45,224 bases of DNA from Ichthyophonus hoferi. Its lineage: Eukaryota; Opisthokonta; Ichthyosporea; Ichthyophonida; Ichthyophonidae. Shown here piece by piece: positions 11,551-24,500 of the stretch. Position 1 is the stretch's first letter. The number at the start of each line of letters is the position of its first letter. Made by a program: the position numbers and the translations under genes. Under the pieces are notes generated by a model that ran no database searches, was not told the origin of the DNA, and saw nothing but the letters and a program-made list of their open reading frames with translations. The DNA is taken from contig NAOQ01000206.1 of NCBI GenBank assembly GCA_002751075.1, positions 32,806 through 78,029 on the forward strand, given 5' to 3'.

Positions 11551-13116
11551 CTATTCATAGTGTGTACGTGAAGATTGAGGTAAAGATATTCCTATTATCT
11601 CACCATAAGCACGCATGTTGCTGACGCGACGTGTATAGTGGGCTACGCCTTTGACACACATTACAGTAGAGCAAATAATACCTAGCAGGGCACCTGGGGA
11701 GGGAGGGAAGAAAGAGAGGGAGAGGAAGATGGGAGAGAGGAAGATGAAAATAGAGAGAAAGAAAGAGAAAGAAAGAATAAGATATGGTGACAGGACCACC
11801 CCTTACACACTCTTCTCACTATTATTACCACAATCAATAACCCCCTCACTCACCTAGGTAAGAGATAAGCAGTATAGTACAAATGCATAGCAGCAAAAGA
11901 GATAATCTCATAGCTTGATTGTGCAACGTACAACACTATCAATTTATTGTTCTGTCACTCAAATATTTATCTATCTACCTATCTGTTTATCTTTATCTAT
12001 CTATTAACCATAACCATAACCATAACTATAACTATTTCACCCCGCTTCCTCATATCTCTTTCCTTTCTCTTCCTATCTATCACTCACTTTTCTTTCTCCC
12101 CCTCCTTCCTTCCCACCCCCTCCTTCCCACTCCAACACCATTTTCTACTCTAGCAAGCAAGCAACCAATCACCTACCAGCATTGACGTCAGAGGGGTGAT
12201 GTTTATAATCCACCAATCGTGAAGCACCTACAAACAGAGAAAAGGTCGGACCAATGAACAGGGCCATGCCACGAAGTATCTCTACCAATTGCTCTGCAAA
12301 CCTATTCCTTTCCATCCTACGATCTGTACGTCTTTGGTCTTGTGGCCGGATATATAGGGCCCACAGCACATAGAAAAATAGATAGAACCCTTGACAGAAA
12401 GCCATAGAGGTATGGCCGGAGGGGTAACTAAGTCTTCCCTTCTTCAAGAGAATGGCATCTTGATTCAGACACATTTCAGTGCTTGTACCTGCGTAAAATG
12501 TTGATATTTTGTTTATGGGTCCTTCGGGAAGGACACAGCGAGAGAGAAAATCGGGGCGGAGTCGTCCGACGTAATACTTGAGATAGACAGTAAGAGCGAC
12601 GGCTACAGAAATACACATGCCTAGGTCAAGTGCGTAATAAAGGAAGGAATAGAATGCGAAATACCTGTTTGTCCCCGAGTGACGGGAGATGGTAAACTCA
12701 AAGACTGCTATGATTATAATAATCAAGAAGTAGGTTAGTACGAAATATAGGGTATCAAACGAGTCTTCGTTGGGACCAGGATAGGAGATAGTTGCATCTG
12801 TTGACATGAAAAATCTATGTCGTGGCTGGGTTAAAAATTTATCACATAATGCAGCAGGAAAAAGGACTAGCAGTAAGACAATTATAATAGCAAGCCATTC
12901 TTGTTGTAAAAATGCCTCACGTAGTGAAAGAGTTATCTTTGTCTCTGGTTCGCGTGCTTCTGTTAATACGGCGGAGGTACTACCCATTCCGGGTCTTGAT
13001 ATTCCAGGTGTATATTCCATTTCAAACCCTTCTTGTCCTTCCATAAATAGTCTCCTAATACTATTTTGAGACATAGAACGTCTAGCGTTGTTATAAGTAC
13101 TATCTAACATAATCAA
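11551..13116 (-). CDS. Lipid phosphate phosphatase (PAP2 superfamily), two exons
   Basis: Exon 1 is 13116-12177 and exon 2 is 11693-11551, joined through a GT-AG intron (phase 1) into about 360 residues. The three PAP2 phosphatase motifs are intact: KYYVGRLRP (about residues 180-188), PSGH (232-235) and SRLVDYKHHPSD (299-310, SRx5Hx3D with the nucleophile His). Hydrophobic segments at about 73-90, 122-142, 155-178, 238-256 and 282-298, plus one in exon 2 (GALLGIICSTVMCV), give the six-helix plan of LPP/PLPP enzymes. These are integral membrane enzymes that dephosphorylate phosphatidate, lysophosphatidate and sphingosine 1-phosphate. The start is the first of two nearby Met codons. Which PLPP subtype this is cannot be told. 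It is divergent from the receptor gene, with 2.3 kb between starts. Confidence 0.93.
11694..12176 (-). other. Intron of the lipid phosphatase with long pyrimidine tract and hexamer repeat
   Basis: On the minus strand the donor is GTAGGT (12176 downward) and the acceptor is CCCCAG (ending at 11694). About 85 nt before the acceptor (11696-11780) are almost pure pyrimidine on the minus strand, an unusually long polypyrimidine tract. The intron also holds an AACCAT/AACTAT hexamer array at about 12006-12035 and a second pyrimidine-rich stretch on the plus strand at 12045-12135. Confidence 0.8.
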
Positions 13117-15451
13117 CTAGCAACTTTCTCGCATAACTATTGTTTACGGCTTATTGGTAAACGGCAAACAACATACATCAAGCTCTAATGAAACGCAATA
13201 CCAAGTGAGCTTTAATTTTATTAAATTGAGTAAAGTTACTGTTCGTCAATATATGTTAAAAAAATTTCTGCCAATTTTTTTTATTTATCTTATTATTCAT
13301 TTATATTATACTTTTTTAATTCTCAAGTTGTAGAAATTTATCACCTAGACTATTTACTAGAAAGTCAACTAGTCAAGCCTGGTCCAGTTGAATCATTATA
13401 GTAAATTATATATAGTCAAATATATCTAGTAAATTATAATATAAGTATACATATTTACTATTACATTCTAATGCTGCACCAATACCAAGCCACTATTACT
13501 GAATGAAAAGATCTAAAATATTTTCGACGTTTTATGGAAGTTTAATGTGTATGGTTGTAATTTAAACACAGGTTAAACTTACTTAGTTACTAGTAAGCGA
13601 CATTTTTTAATATTTTATTTCTAAGTGATAATTACACAATATATCTGATATAATCTGACGAACTAATCAATCATAGGACCCATTTAAATACCCATATATT
13701 GACACATTAGTTAGTGTACTGCTATTATAATATATACCAAGCAGCACTTTAAGTCACACTGATTATGGTTTTGCAGTTTTGAGCTTTCTCGAGTCGTTAT
13801 CTATAATTGATTATCGCTGTTAAAATATCATCTGGGTATATGCTATTTTTACCCAACTTTGTTGTTGCCTATTAGATAGCAATCATTTATATTTTACCAA
13901 GTGTATATTTTTAATGAACTCTTGCAAGCTTACGACAGGAAGTTTAAGAAACACATAATATGGTATGTTAAATTTGTTTTACAGTATGTTTGGATTGTAG
14001 TCAAACCTAGCTTAATAATAGTCGATCTAGGACACAGTGACTCATGCTTTTATAGATCATGAAACATGTTTACTAACCAATTGGATAATAGAAAATAATA
14101 TGGAATGCATAGTGGAGCAATTATGTCATCAAATTTTTACTTGAAAAGTCTCAATATAGAGCTTTAAGACACTATTTCTGAACTATCAAATTTAATACTT
14201 AGCCTATTGTTTTTTTAACCTATTCATATGCAGTGTGCTATAGACTATCTGAATAATAGATTAAACCAGCCAATAAAAGGAAAAAGGAAATTGTCTATGC
14301 ATAGAGGCAATGAATCGCAATTCGCCATTTGATAAAGCACCAATAAAAACAAGGTGTGAAATTATTCTAAGGTATCCAATCGTTATGACCAAGGTACTCT
14401 TTTTAGTGGTTAAATTGGCATCGGTATGCACTGTACCTGCTTTTACCAATCAGAATATATATAATTAAGCTTACTGTATAAAATATTTTATACATTTTAA
14501 GCATCATTGAATTTAGGATTTACATTGGTATAACATTTTTTTTTTATATAAAAAAATCATTTGCATTAAATTGCAATTTTATTTATGACAATGCTTATTT
14601 GAATAAGTTTTAATCGTGTCTAATATCTTCCGTATCCATTTTTTATATCCATTTTTTATTATTATAGATAGCTGCACGATCTAATAATACCATTCCCTGC
14701 CATCAACTGTTTACCAAAACATTATTTACATTTTTTAAATATTGAAGAACAATACCCCACGGAACATATTTTTCTCCAGTATCTATATATAAATTAATTG
14801 TAAGCAGTGTTTATTATTTTATTATTATTAATCCATATTTATTTGATACGAAATGTCTTTTCCATTCTACCAACTGCCCTTGTTTTACCCTTGGGGTGCA
14901 AGGTGTATATGGCTTTGGCACCACAAATATAGTTTACTTTAGTCTAATGTATCTATATATACGCATCCTCTTTATACACAAGCAAAAAAAATAAAAATAT
15001 ACATAAAATATACTAAATTATTAACAGCCGACCTCCTGGAATATTCACAGAAATTACGACAAATCCATTACTTGATTATACCACAAATACAGGCTGAGCA
15101 AGATTAAGTTTGTTTTGCATGCATATACACATTCACTTATGTAGAGTGTAGCAAACGTTCTCATGGGTTTTTTTTTACTCACCCCTGAGATATTCTGGCA
15201 CCCATGCCTTCAGAATCACATGTGTACCAGCACTTAACCCGTTAAGTGTTTCAAAATCTAGAAGCTCTCCGAGTAACTCCAAAATGAACATTTAAAATTT
15301 ACCTGGCAAATAGCGAGTCTTTTATAACAGATAGCTAAATAAAATTCCCAGGACTATCTATCCAACTCACTTGCTCACACAAAATTAAACCAAAACCTAT
15401 CCATTTATCTACATTTTACAGATAGGAGCCATTAAACCCATTACCATTACA
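13117..15451. other. Divergent intergenic region between phosphatase and RTK
   Basis: This 2.3-kb AT-rich region lies between the two divergent start codons and must hold both promoters. I see no recognisable gene or repeat family and no clear TATA box at a position that would decide a start. Confidence 0.55.
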
Positions 15452-15571
15452 ATGCTTTTCCGGTTGGTTGCGATGGGCTTTTCTGCATTGGTCTCAGGTA
15501 TCAATGGCCAGACAGATCCTGCATGCACTACCCATGCAAGGGACAAAACTTGCATTGCTTTTACTGACAAT
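15452..15571 (+). CDS. RTK exon 1: start and signal peptide
   Basis: Forty codons, ending phase 0 at donor GTATGT. The first residues, [20 protein letters not shown], form a typical signal peptide: a basic residue at position 4, a hydrophobic core, and small residues near the likely cleavage site (about residues 16-19). Paired cysteines follow in the mature start ([14 protein letters not shown]). No upstream in-frame Met is needed. The extracellular domain order that follows supports this as the true start. Confidence 0.85.
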
Positions 15572-18500
15572 GTATGTATATATGTCTGAGAACAACTTGA
15601 GTCTTCGTATCCTTTTTATGGATTTTTTTGTGTAGAATATGAAAATTATATATTTATCATATTTTTTGGCACATTCCTACTAGTTAACATAAGTACATTT
15701 GTAATACTATTAAACAATCTGATATTTACATGGAGACACAAAGAAACACTCCGACACACGCATATATATCCCTGTCTCCCTCTCTATCACACTGTATATT
15801 TACCATTCAAGATTGACTTTCTTTGAAACATCTAGTAGTGATTTTGCATTTTATGAAGATCCAGTCAGATTCTAGTAATATTATTTGTAACGAGACTATA
15901 TTTCACTGACACCTAAAAGGATATAAATTTTGATGGTTTTTATTATTGTCTTGAATGCAAGCTATTGAAGAGGAGGGGGTATAGGGTGCCAGAATTGGCA
16001 ATTCAATGGTGAATTATTATCATCTATTATCATAGGTGTGCTACAATAGCATAGAAAGCGCACTTTCTGAAACTAAAANNNNNNNNNNNNNNNNNNNNNN
16101 NNNNNNNNNNNNNNNNNNNNNNNNNNNNNNNNNNNNNNNNNNNNNNNNNNNNNNNNNNNNNNNNNNNNNNNNNNNNNNNNNNNNNNNNNNNNNNNNNNNN
16201 NNNNNNNNNNNNNNNNNNNNNNNNNNNNNNNNNNNNNNNNNNNNNNNNNNNNNNNNNNNNNNNNNNNNNNNNNNNNNNNNNNNNNNNNNNNNNNNNNNNN
16301 NNNNNNNNNNNNNNNNNNNNNNNNNNNNNNNNNNNNNNNNNNNNNNNNNNNNNNNNNNNNNNNNNNNNNNNNNNNNNNNNNNNNNNNNNNNNNNNNNNNN
16401 NNNNNNNNNNNNNNNNNNNNNNNNNNNNNNNNNNNNNNNNNNNNNNNNNNNNNNNNNNNNNNNNNNNNNNNNNNNNNNNNNNNNNNNNNNNNNNNNNNNN
16501 NNNNNNNNNNNNNNNNNNNNNNGGCAATTCAATGGTGAATTATTATCATCTATTATCATAGGTGTGCTACAATAGCATAGAAAGCGCACTTTCTGAAACT
16601 AAAAGCCGCGATGTAATTATTGTACACAATGCTACTGTCTCCAACACCATTGCATATGATGGGTAAGGATTACTTCTTGATTATTGATTTCTTACAGGAG
16701 ACTCAATAATAACCCAGAGTTAGCTTAGTTTCGTTAACTGTGACGTATCCCTTTTAAAATAAAGAAATAGGCAATGTGCGAATAAGCCACAAATATATTT
16801 TTGTTATGCAAACACTTACAAATATAAAAATACACATGCGTAATTCCTGTTTACATTAGTCATCTATGCATATGTAACAGAAAAAATGTATGTATACGTA
16901 TAAACAAACCTAAGTACTTATGGTCCGAACCGCATCTATTTTTGCAAAACTTACTCATGTAGATTTACCTAGATATTATTTAAACCGCTACTCATATTTT
17001 TTGCCCATCCATACCTGTTTTCAGTATTGCTTGGAAATTTTTTCCACCCGTTTAAATGCTCAAATACACGCGCGTCCACATATGCTAGGGGTTGTTAACC
17101 AACAATAAGATAATTCCATTTTTTCCTCAATGGTAAGGTAATGTTTTTTTCTGACACAGCATTTTTCCAAATTATAATATCATGATGGAACGGATCAAAA
17201 CAAAAAATAACCTAAATACAACAACGCCCTTACGTTGCATATGAATACACACACCCGTAATTAAAATACAACCACACCTACACACATACACATATATACT
17301 AATAATATAGGACACTTGCTATGAGTGGATGCCCTAATGTTGTTTTGGAATGCGCTAAGAAAATCTTACCTATGCTATATTTGTTGGAGATCACGAAGAG
17401 CCAAACAGAATCTGCCACCTCAATAACACTCAAGAACTTTACTTTAAAGGATTGCCCCGGTATAAAATGTTTCTATATATACTATGATATTAAATCTTCT
17501 GTTTTTCATAAAGATATATTTATACTATTTTTCATCACTTGACCTTTTATTCTCCAATTCACACACCATTCCACCCCAGTTTCTGGCACCTTTAGTTTAC
17601 ATGCCAATTTATATTTATAAGTTTAAAGTAAATGTTATTATTGCTCATATGTCTAATTTTATACAACCCACATGCAATCTATTCAAATATTATGACCTCG
17701 TATCACCAATTAAAAAGTTACAATATAACCATATATGAATCATATGACCTCCTCTATATATATTTTGCAATCCATTCTACAAGTGAACAATAATTATAAT
17801 AAATATTTATTAGACGCACCATGCATATACACTCCTAATAATCAACCTACAATTGGGTACAATTACACATCTGTAACTACACAGATATGGAGACACAAAG
17901 AAGGAGACCTCATAAACATAGAGAAAAACCTTTATATTCATATATGCATGCATAGATTATCTATTAATACGCTCATACAACGACATAGGCACGCAAATAT
18001 ACACCTATACAAATATGAAGGCATAAAGACAAAAGAAAATATTTAATTGCTCATATAACCCCCATAATCCCAAGTTGTTGGCATGATTCTTGAGGGAACC
18101 AATATTCTTCTTGATGGACTCAACATAATTGGGAATGGCCACGACTCCAACAGGGTAAATATTACATTGTATTGGTTATTAGAAATGTAAACAACGATAT
18201 GTACTTACAATCACACGTATATGTACGTACAAATAATACCTATATATAAATGTGTGTGCGATCATTTTTATTATATAGTAGTTCTGCGAATCTGAATATA
18301 GACAATGATAAAAGAACCGTGTCTTCAATACTAGACAGCTGCGAAACGCATCAGAGCACATACATATTTTTTTCCCGATATTTCGTTTTCTTTCAGTTGT
18401 TTTAGCTGGGCAATAAATAAGCCGATTTTTTGAAAAAAACGTTGCCAACATTTATGCACTTCCAGTGGACCACATAAGCGGCAATAATGGTAACAGCAGT

Positions 18501-21500
18501 TGCACTACTTAATAATCTGCAGTTATCAATGGGTTAAATAAATTGGGACTATTAGTCAAATGTTGATGATTCAATCAATTTATTGGGCCATTATTCAAGC
18601 TTTATCTTCTCATGGTTCCGATTGGCGAGGCGATAAAATATGTTAAACTCACAGACAATCAGATTTGTTCTTGGACAACACAAAACTGGACATAATCTAT
18701 CGTCTTATTCCCAGTATAATGATATATCACTTTATCAGTTGTTAGGTACCCTGTTTGATACTCTTACTCAATATGCATGCCACCCCCGCAATTCAGAGAC
18801 CTGGGAAACTCTAATTGTGTTACATACATATAAAGTGCACTATCTATTTAACTTAACTACACATACAGGCAAATGGTATTGGATTTTATATCAACACCGA
18901 GGCAACCATAGTGGTTAAAAATTCCGTTTTTAGGGATAATGTCTGTGGTAGGCCAGGGATGGTATGTTTTTCAATGTATCTGGTCCACTTGTACCTCTCG
19001 GAATTTCTCAGATTAACTTTATTTAACCATATATATAAATATGCACTCCAAGAAATGTTATTCAATCTTGCTATTGTTTTCCCTCTCAACAGCAACTATA
19101 TATATATAGATATATCTAAAAAAGAGAACAAAATTACACAGTTACATGAGCTTATGAACATCCATACATAATGTCTTGCAATCCTTTTAATAAACCACCC
19201 TACTACTTTCATGCTTTCAAATGTGTACATAAAGTTTTTGTTATACTTTGAAGTTTCAGCACCAGCTTCTCTCACTTTGTATCCTAGATATTGATAAATA
19301 TTATCCGCAAAACAAAAGACTGTTTATGCATCTTTTGCATCTTGGGGTTTCTGATTCTGTATCTACACTATTTTAAAGAGAGGATGCGGATTTTATGCCA
19401 TATCTCTAACCAATGAGTCTGCAACCTTGGACGTCTCGAACTGTACTTTTATTAACAACACTTGCGCAGTTAAGTATCCCGTTCCCACTGAACACATAAA
19501 TTATGCCATAATTATTAAATGATTTGGTTGAAAAGATATATATATATATATATTGAGTAAGTATTGTTTATGCATATTTTGCTTTCTTTATGCTAGCCAG
19601 AGTAATCTATCTTGTTTATGACATTATACTTTGTCACTTCCTTGTAATTTGTCATTTGGTTTTAGATTGACCACCACCACCTACCTTCTTTTTTTTAGTT
19701 GATGTGATAATGAATTTGAGAAAAAAAATGAAATGCATATGTGCGGACTATACGTTTTTGAGAATACATGATAATGTATATTCACATATCTATCAATTTT
19801 ATACAGATGTAAAGACACATCCAGAATTATATATATATTTTTATCAGTACTCTCCATTACCTGACCACCATTATTAATGCAATAACATATTTTTATTTTC
19901 AGTCAGGTTCAGGGTTTGGCAGTAAGGTCTTGACCGTTGTGGATCAAGTACAAATTTTTTCCAGCCAATGTGATGCAGTAAGTGAAATATCATGCAAACC
20001 TGTTACTTACTATTCTAATATATGAACAGTATCTTTTTAAACTCTTAAATATATGTGTTGTGTTTTTTCTATTTCTATACAAGTTCTTATATTTTATTCG
20101 GACCGCAATTATAATAATATAGTTATTGTAATACCTGCAAACAAATCTACATAAACGGACATTTACTCTAATTTAAGTCACTAATATATGCATTGTTACA
20201 CTCACACTCATAACTATATACTTACCTACAATCAAGGTGGTAATAAATTGTTTATTCCAACTAGACGCATGATTGAAATGGAATGTAGAAGTATCTTTAC
20301 AGATGCCAATGTTTTTGATTGTGTATATTCACACCCTTACCGCTAATACCAATGCGATCTCTACATATAATATGGAATTCTTAGCAACCTACCTGAATTC
20401 TCTTCCACTGGTATTATTGGTGTATCTTCCATATATATTTTATGTAATACTAGACTTTTTATGAAATTACAGGTTTAGTTCACTAAATTAGGCGATGGGC
20501 ATAAAAAAATATACATAAGCATTAGTTTCTAAAGCAATAAACATAACCTACCCAAGTAGCTAATAGATTGACAGTTTTTGAGATAATTTCCAGTCGCTAA
20601 ACAACTAAACTATCACTACGAATTATTAGAAACAAACGAATGCCAATTAATTGTCAATCAACTTGTGGTTTTGGAAAGAAAAGGACATTTCTGAAGCTTT
20701 ATGAAATAAAGTATGCTTATTCAACACTTATCACTGATTGAGGGAACAAGATGAGATTCTCTACTGATCAATTCTTTTCATATTAATAATAGCCTCCTTG
20801 TGGACCTGGTTTGGGTTTCATTGTAGAGAATGATGCCAACGTCACCAATACTATTGTGTCTAATCTGACAGCACCTCAAAATGTTAGTATTTCGATATGT
20901 AGACACCTATTTTACACAAGCTTAAATTTTTTGGCAATAAAACAATCTCATTGGTGTACAATAGAAAATCAGACACGAAATTTCTATGTAAATTGAACAA
21001 TTGAAACAGAGTAACCCATATATACACATATATGTATATATAAATGTATATGCATTTTCTTGCTGCACATACATATCTGACGTATCTGTATATAGATTAT
21101 ACAAAATTATAAACAAAATGCATAGCATAATCCTACAGGGTATACCTATTATGCATTTGTGATCTATCTAAATCTTATCTCTTATCCAAAAATATAATTC
21201 ATCTCATAGTATCCTACATTTTCGAAAGTGTTGTAATAGTTGTAGGGATGGGATCAGTTTGGTTCTAATGTACAATTGAGTTACATGCAGTACCTTAGAG
21301 ATGAAAATAAAGCCAATTTTTACAGTTCTGATTCTAAACTTTCCAGAGCAACACCATCGGCGGCATTTTAATTGCTGGGTTAGCAAGAGTGTTTCACACA
21401 ATCATCCAACATATCGACTTGGTAGGTCACTTATACGAATATCTCGGGAAACTGCCGATTAAATTTCACCAATTAACCGTTGAATTATGTTTACTATTAC

Positions 21501-24500
21501 AATTGAATTATTGTACGTTGACCAGTATTACTGTTTTATTATTTTATACGACAGAATTTTACTTTAGTGCTATTTAAGTATTATATTTGTGAACTCTCAC
21601 CATTGTATCATTGCATTATTTAAACCTTCATTATGGTACGATGTATTCTTTATACCCATAATATCCTTGTATATATCAAAAATCTAGCTATTATATTATT
21701 ATATTGTGTGTAACCTTCACTATATAATGATAGTAGATGTGATTTTAATAACAGGAGAGGGGTCGGTCAGGATCTGGGTGGTATCGGCCTATATGCTCAA
21801 GAAGGTATGAATGTGGTTGAAAACTGCACATTCTATAACCTTAATGGCAAGGTAAAATTCGGATTCTTTATTTCATTTTTACATATTGTTTTCATTTTGC
21901 ATCCCTTTTTGCACATACAAAATATTTCTTTAACTCCTTAGCCACCAATATTATATATGTATACTTTTATCTTTTCAAAGACAATCAATTTTACTAATTT
22001 CTATCCAAACTGGAAAGAATCTGAAATTGGGAAAAAACGGAAGGGAACAGTTGTGAGTTGGTCACAAAAAGAAAGAGGGGAAAGAGAAAAAAGTAATATA
22101 TACAGAAAAGACACTATTCATGTGCTTATTAATGAGTTTACTGACTGAAAAATGTAAAAGATGGAGTTTTTATGGAGCAACTACTTTTATGCATTTCTTC
22201 ATGTTTGAATAACCAACAGATTGGTGTTTCTGCCATCAACGCTAACAGCAATACTACTGTGACTGGATGCACCTTTATTGATACACATCATGACAGTGTG
22301 GGTTATATTTACCAACACTTGCTCTTATATGGTTTGATATATAGAGATATGCAGCCAGCCCTATATGATACCTAGTTTCTTCTTATTTGAACGCGGTAAA
22401 CTATTCGCATTATATTTATTAGGATACAGATATAAATATTCTTGTAAGTGTACAATTATGTAACTACATGCGTTTACACGCATACCCAGACACACACACA
22501 CACACACACATATATATACATGATCGCTACTTCATATATTTGCACTTGTGATGGGAGTGACTTACAATATTAGAATAGTAAAAGTTTCTATTAAGTTTCC
22601 AAAATCAAATTCTCTTCATTAACAATTTACCCTTGAGGGTGTATCTACAGGAGGCCACTACGGTTTCTGGATATTTTGATTTGATCATTTCGGATTGCTA
22701 CTTCAAGAATTGTACGGGTTCAAGAGTATGTCATACCTGAACTTAGGCTTTTATTTATGGCCGAGCATGTATATATGCATATAAATGTATATGCACCTAC
22801 ATATATTGAAACGTATACGCAATAATATATATATTTATAGATTTATCTTTATATGCATACTAGGATACCAGCAATGTAACATCTATTGCACAGTAAAAAC
22901 TAAACATATACCCGCTCAAATACATATACCTACATTAAAAGTTATCTCACTATCTATGCGTTGATGTGTATTGGTGCTAAATTATCAGCATAAACGTAGT
23001 CTATTTGCCCTGCCATCTATGCTGGCCCTAATTGAGCATTTTATCTTGCGACCAGACTGGAGGTGCGTTGGGGACTATTGATGGACGTTTGTTTGTTAAC
23101 AACTCGGTCTTTATTAATAGTTACAGTGAGGTAGGTGCAGGTGATTTCAATGCTATACATTTTCCGACATTTGAAACGATATATAATATACAGAAATATG
23201 CATATTTCTTTCTTTTACTACTAATTATACTTTTCATCTATTATTCTCTTTATTTTACCCATCAACTCTATATCTTCTTCGTTGTTATTCTTTAGCTTCC
23301 ATTTATATCTTTATTTTTCACTTATATATTCACGCATATACAAATATCCATGGTCTAATATTTGATATATTTTCTGGTTGTATAACTCGATTTTACTTTC
23401 TCTTATAATCTGATTCTTTAACATGTCCCTTCCGTCTATTGCTATCCTGGCTTACCTTATATTCACCTGTTTATTTGGTCCAACCATGGTTAAATATTAA
23501 CATTGTATAAATATAGATATCCACGTATGCCACATTTAATTTCTCCAAACAGATATGCCAAAGCATAGTAGATTTCACACCAATTAATAAGCTTTGATCT
23601 GTGGGTGACTTTGAGAATACTTCACTGCAGAGAGGCGGAGCAGGCATTTACAATCAGAATGGCGATACGTTTGTGCACAACTGTAGTTTTAGAAATGGAA
23701 GTGTGGGACACTTGGTATGAAGTCCAACCTTATATTAATTTTACGGAAAAACGTATGCATAAATACACATACATATATACATTCAAACACATCAAATACA
23801 CATGCAAATACATGCATGCAAATTATTGTATTATATATACATACACAACCCATATTGACACACACATATATATATATACTGATTGATACATATATTTAGT
23901 AATTAATATTTAATATTAATATTTACTTATGAATTAAAGACCAGAAATGCTTAAGTATAAAGCCCAATATAATTATGCACTAAGAATACCAACTCATCCA
24001 TGTGTGGACAGATCATTAAACCGACGTCTACATACAGACACCTATAAATATAAAAAACCATTTGCACACGTAAGTCAAATATACACACCTCTTACGCCAA
24101 CTTCTCTTTCACTATAGATGTTTGGTGGTGGAATCTATGTATTTAAAGGTAATTTGTTTGTTACCAACTCTACTTTCCTTGATAATCATTCTGGAGGACA
24201 CGGAGGAGCCATCTACAGTACTGGAAATATCACCATATCAAACTCTATTTTTATAAACAACTCTGCTGAAGAGGTGTGTTTTCCGGCTTAAATAGAATCG
24301 CTTGTGAATAGTAGTATATTATTTAAGGACGATAAATGGGTTTTTTGGGTATTATACTAATTTTGTAAGCATTTATCTGCGTATTTGAGGCTTATATTGG
24401 CTGTTTATGTTGTTAAAATATGTCTATATGGGTAGTAGAAGGATTACCACGGTTTCTCAGTAACAATCTGTTTTATTTTCAAATATATTTTGAGTTTTAT

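Noticed and set aside
12806-13069. Plus-strand open frame opposite the phosphatase
   Set aside because: It is the shadow of exon 1 of the minus-strand PAP2 gene, which has all three catalytic motifs.
16030-16589. Three open frames across the N gap
   Set aside because: They consist of Ns; only the exon 2 part at 16562-16662 is supported.
20273-20464. Hydrophobic 63-codon open frame near RTK exon 8
   Set aside because: It is in a different frame from the coil sequence and has no family resemblance; it is probably intronic chance.
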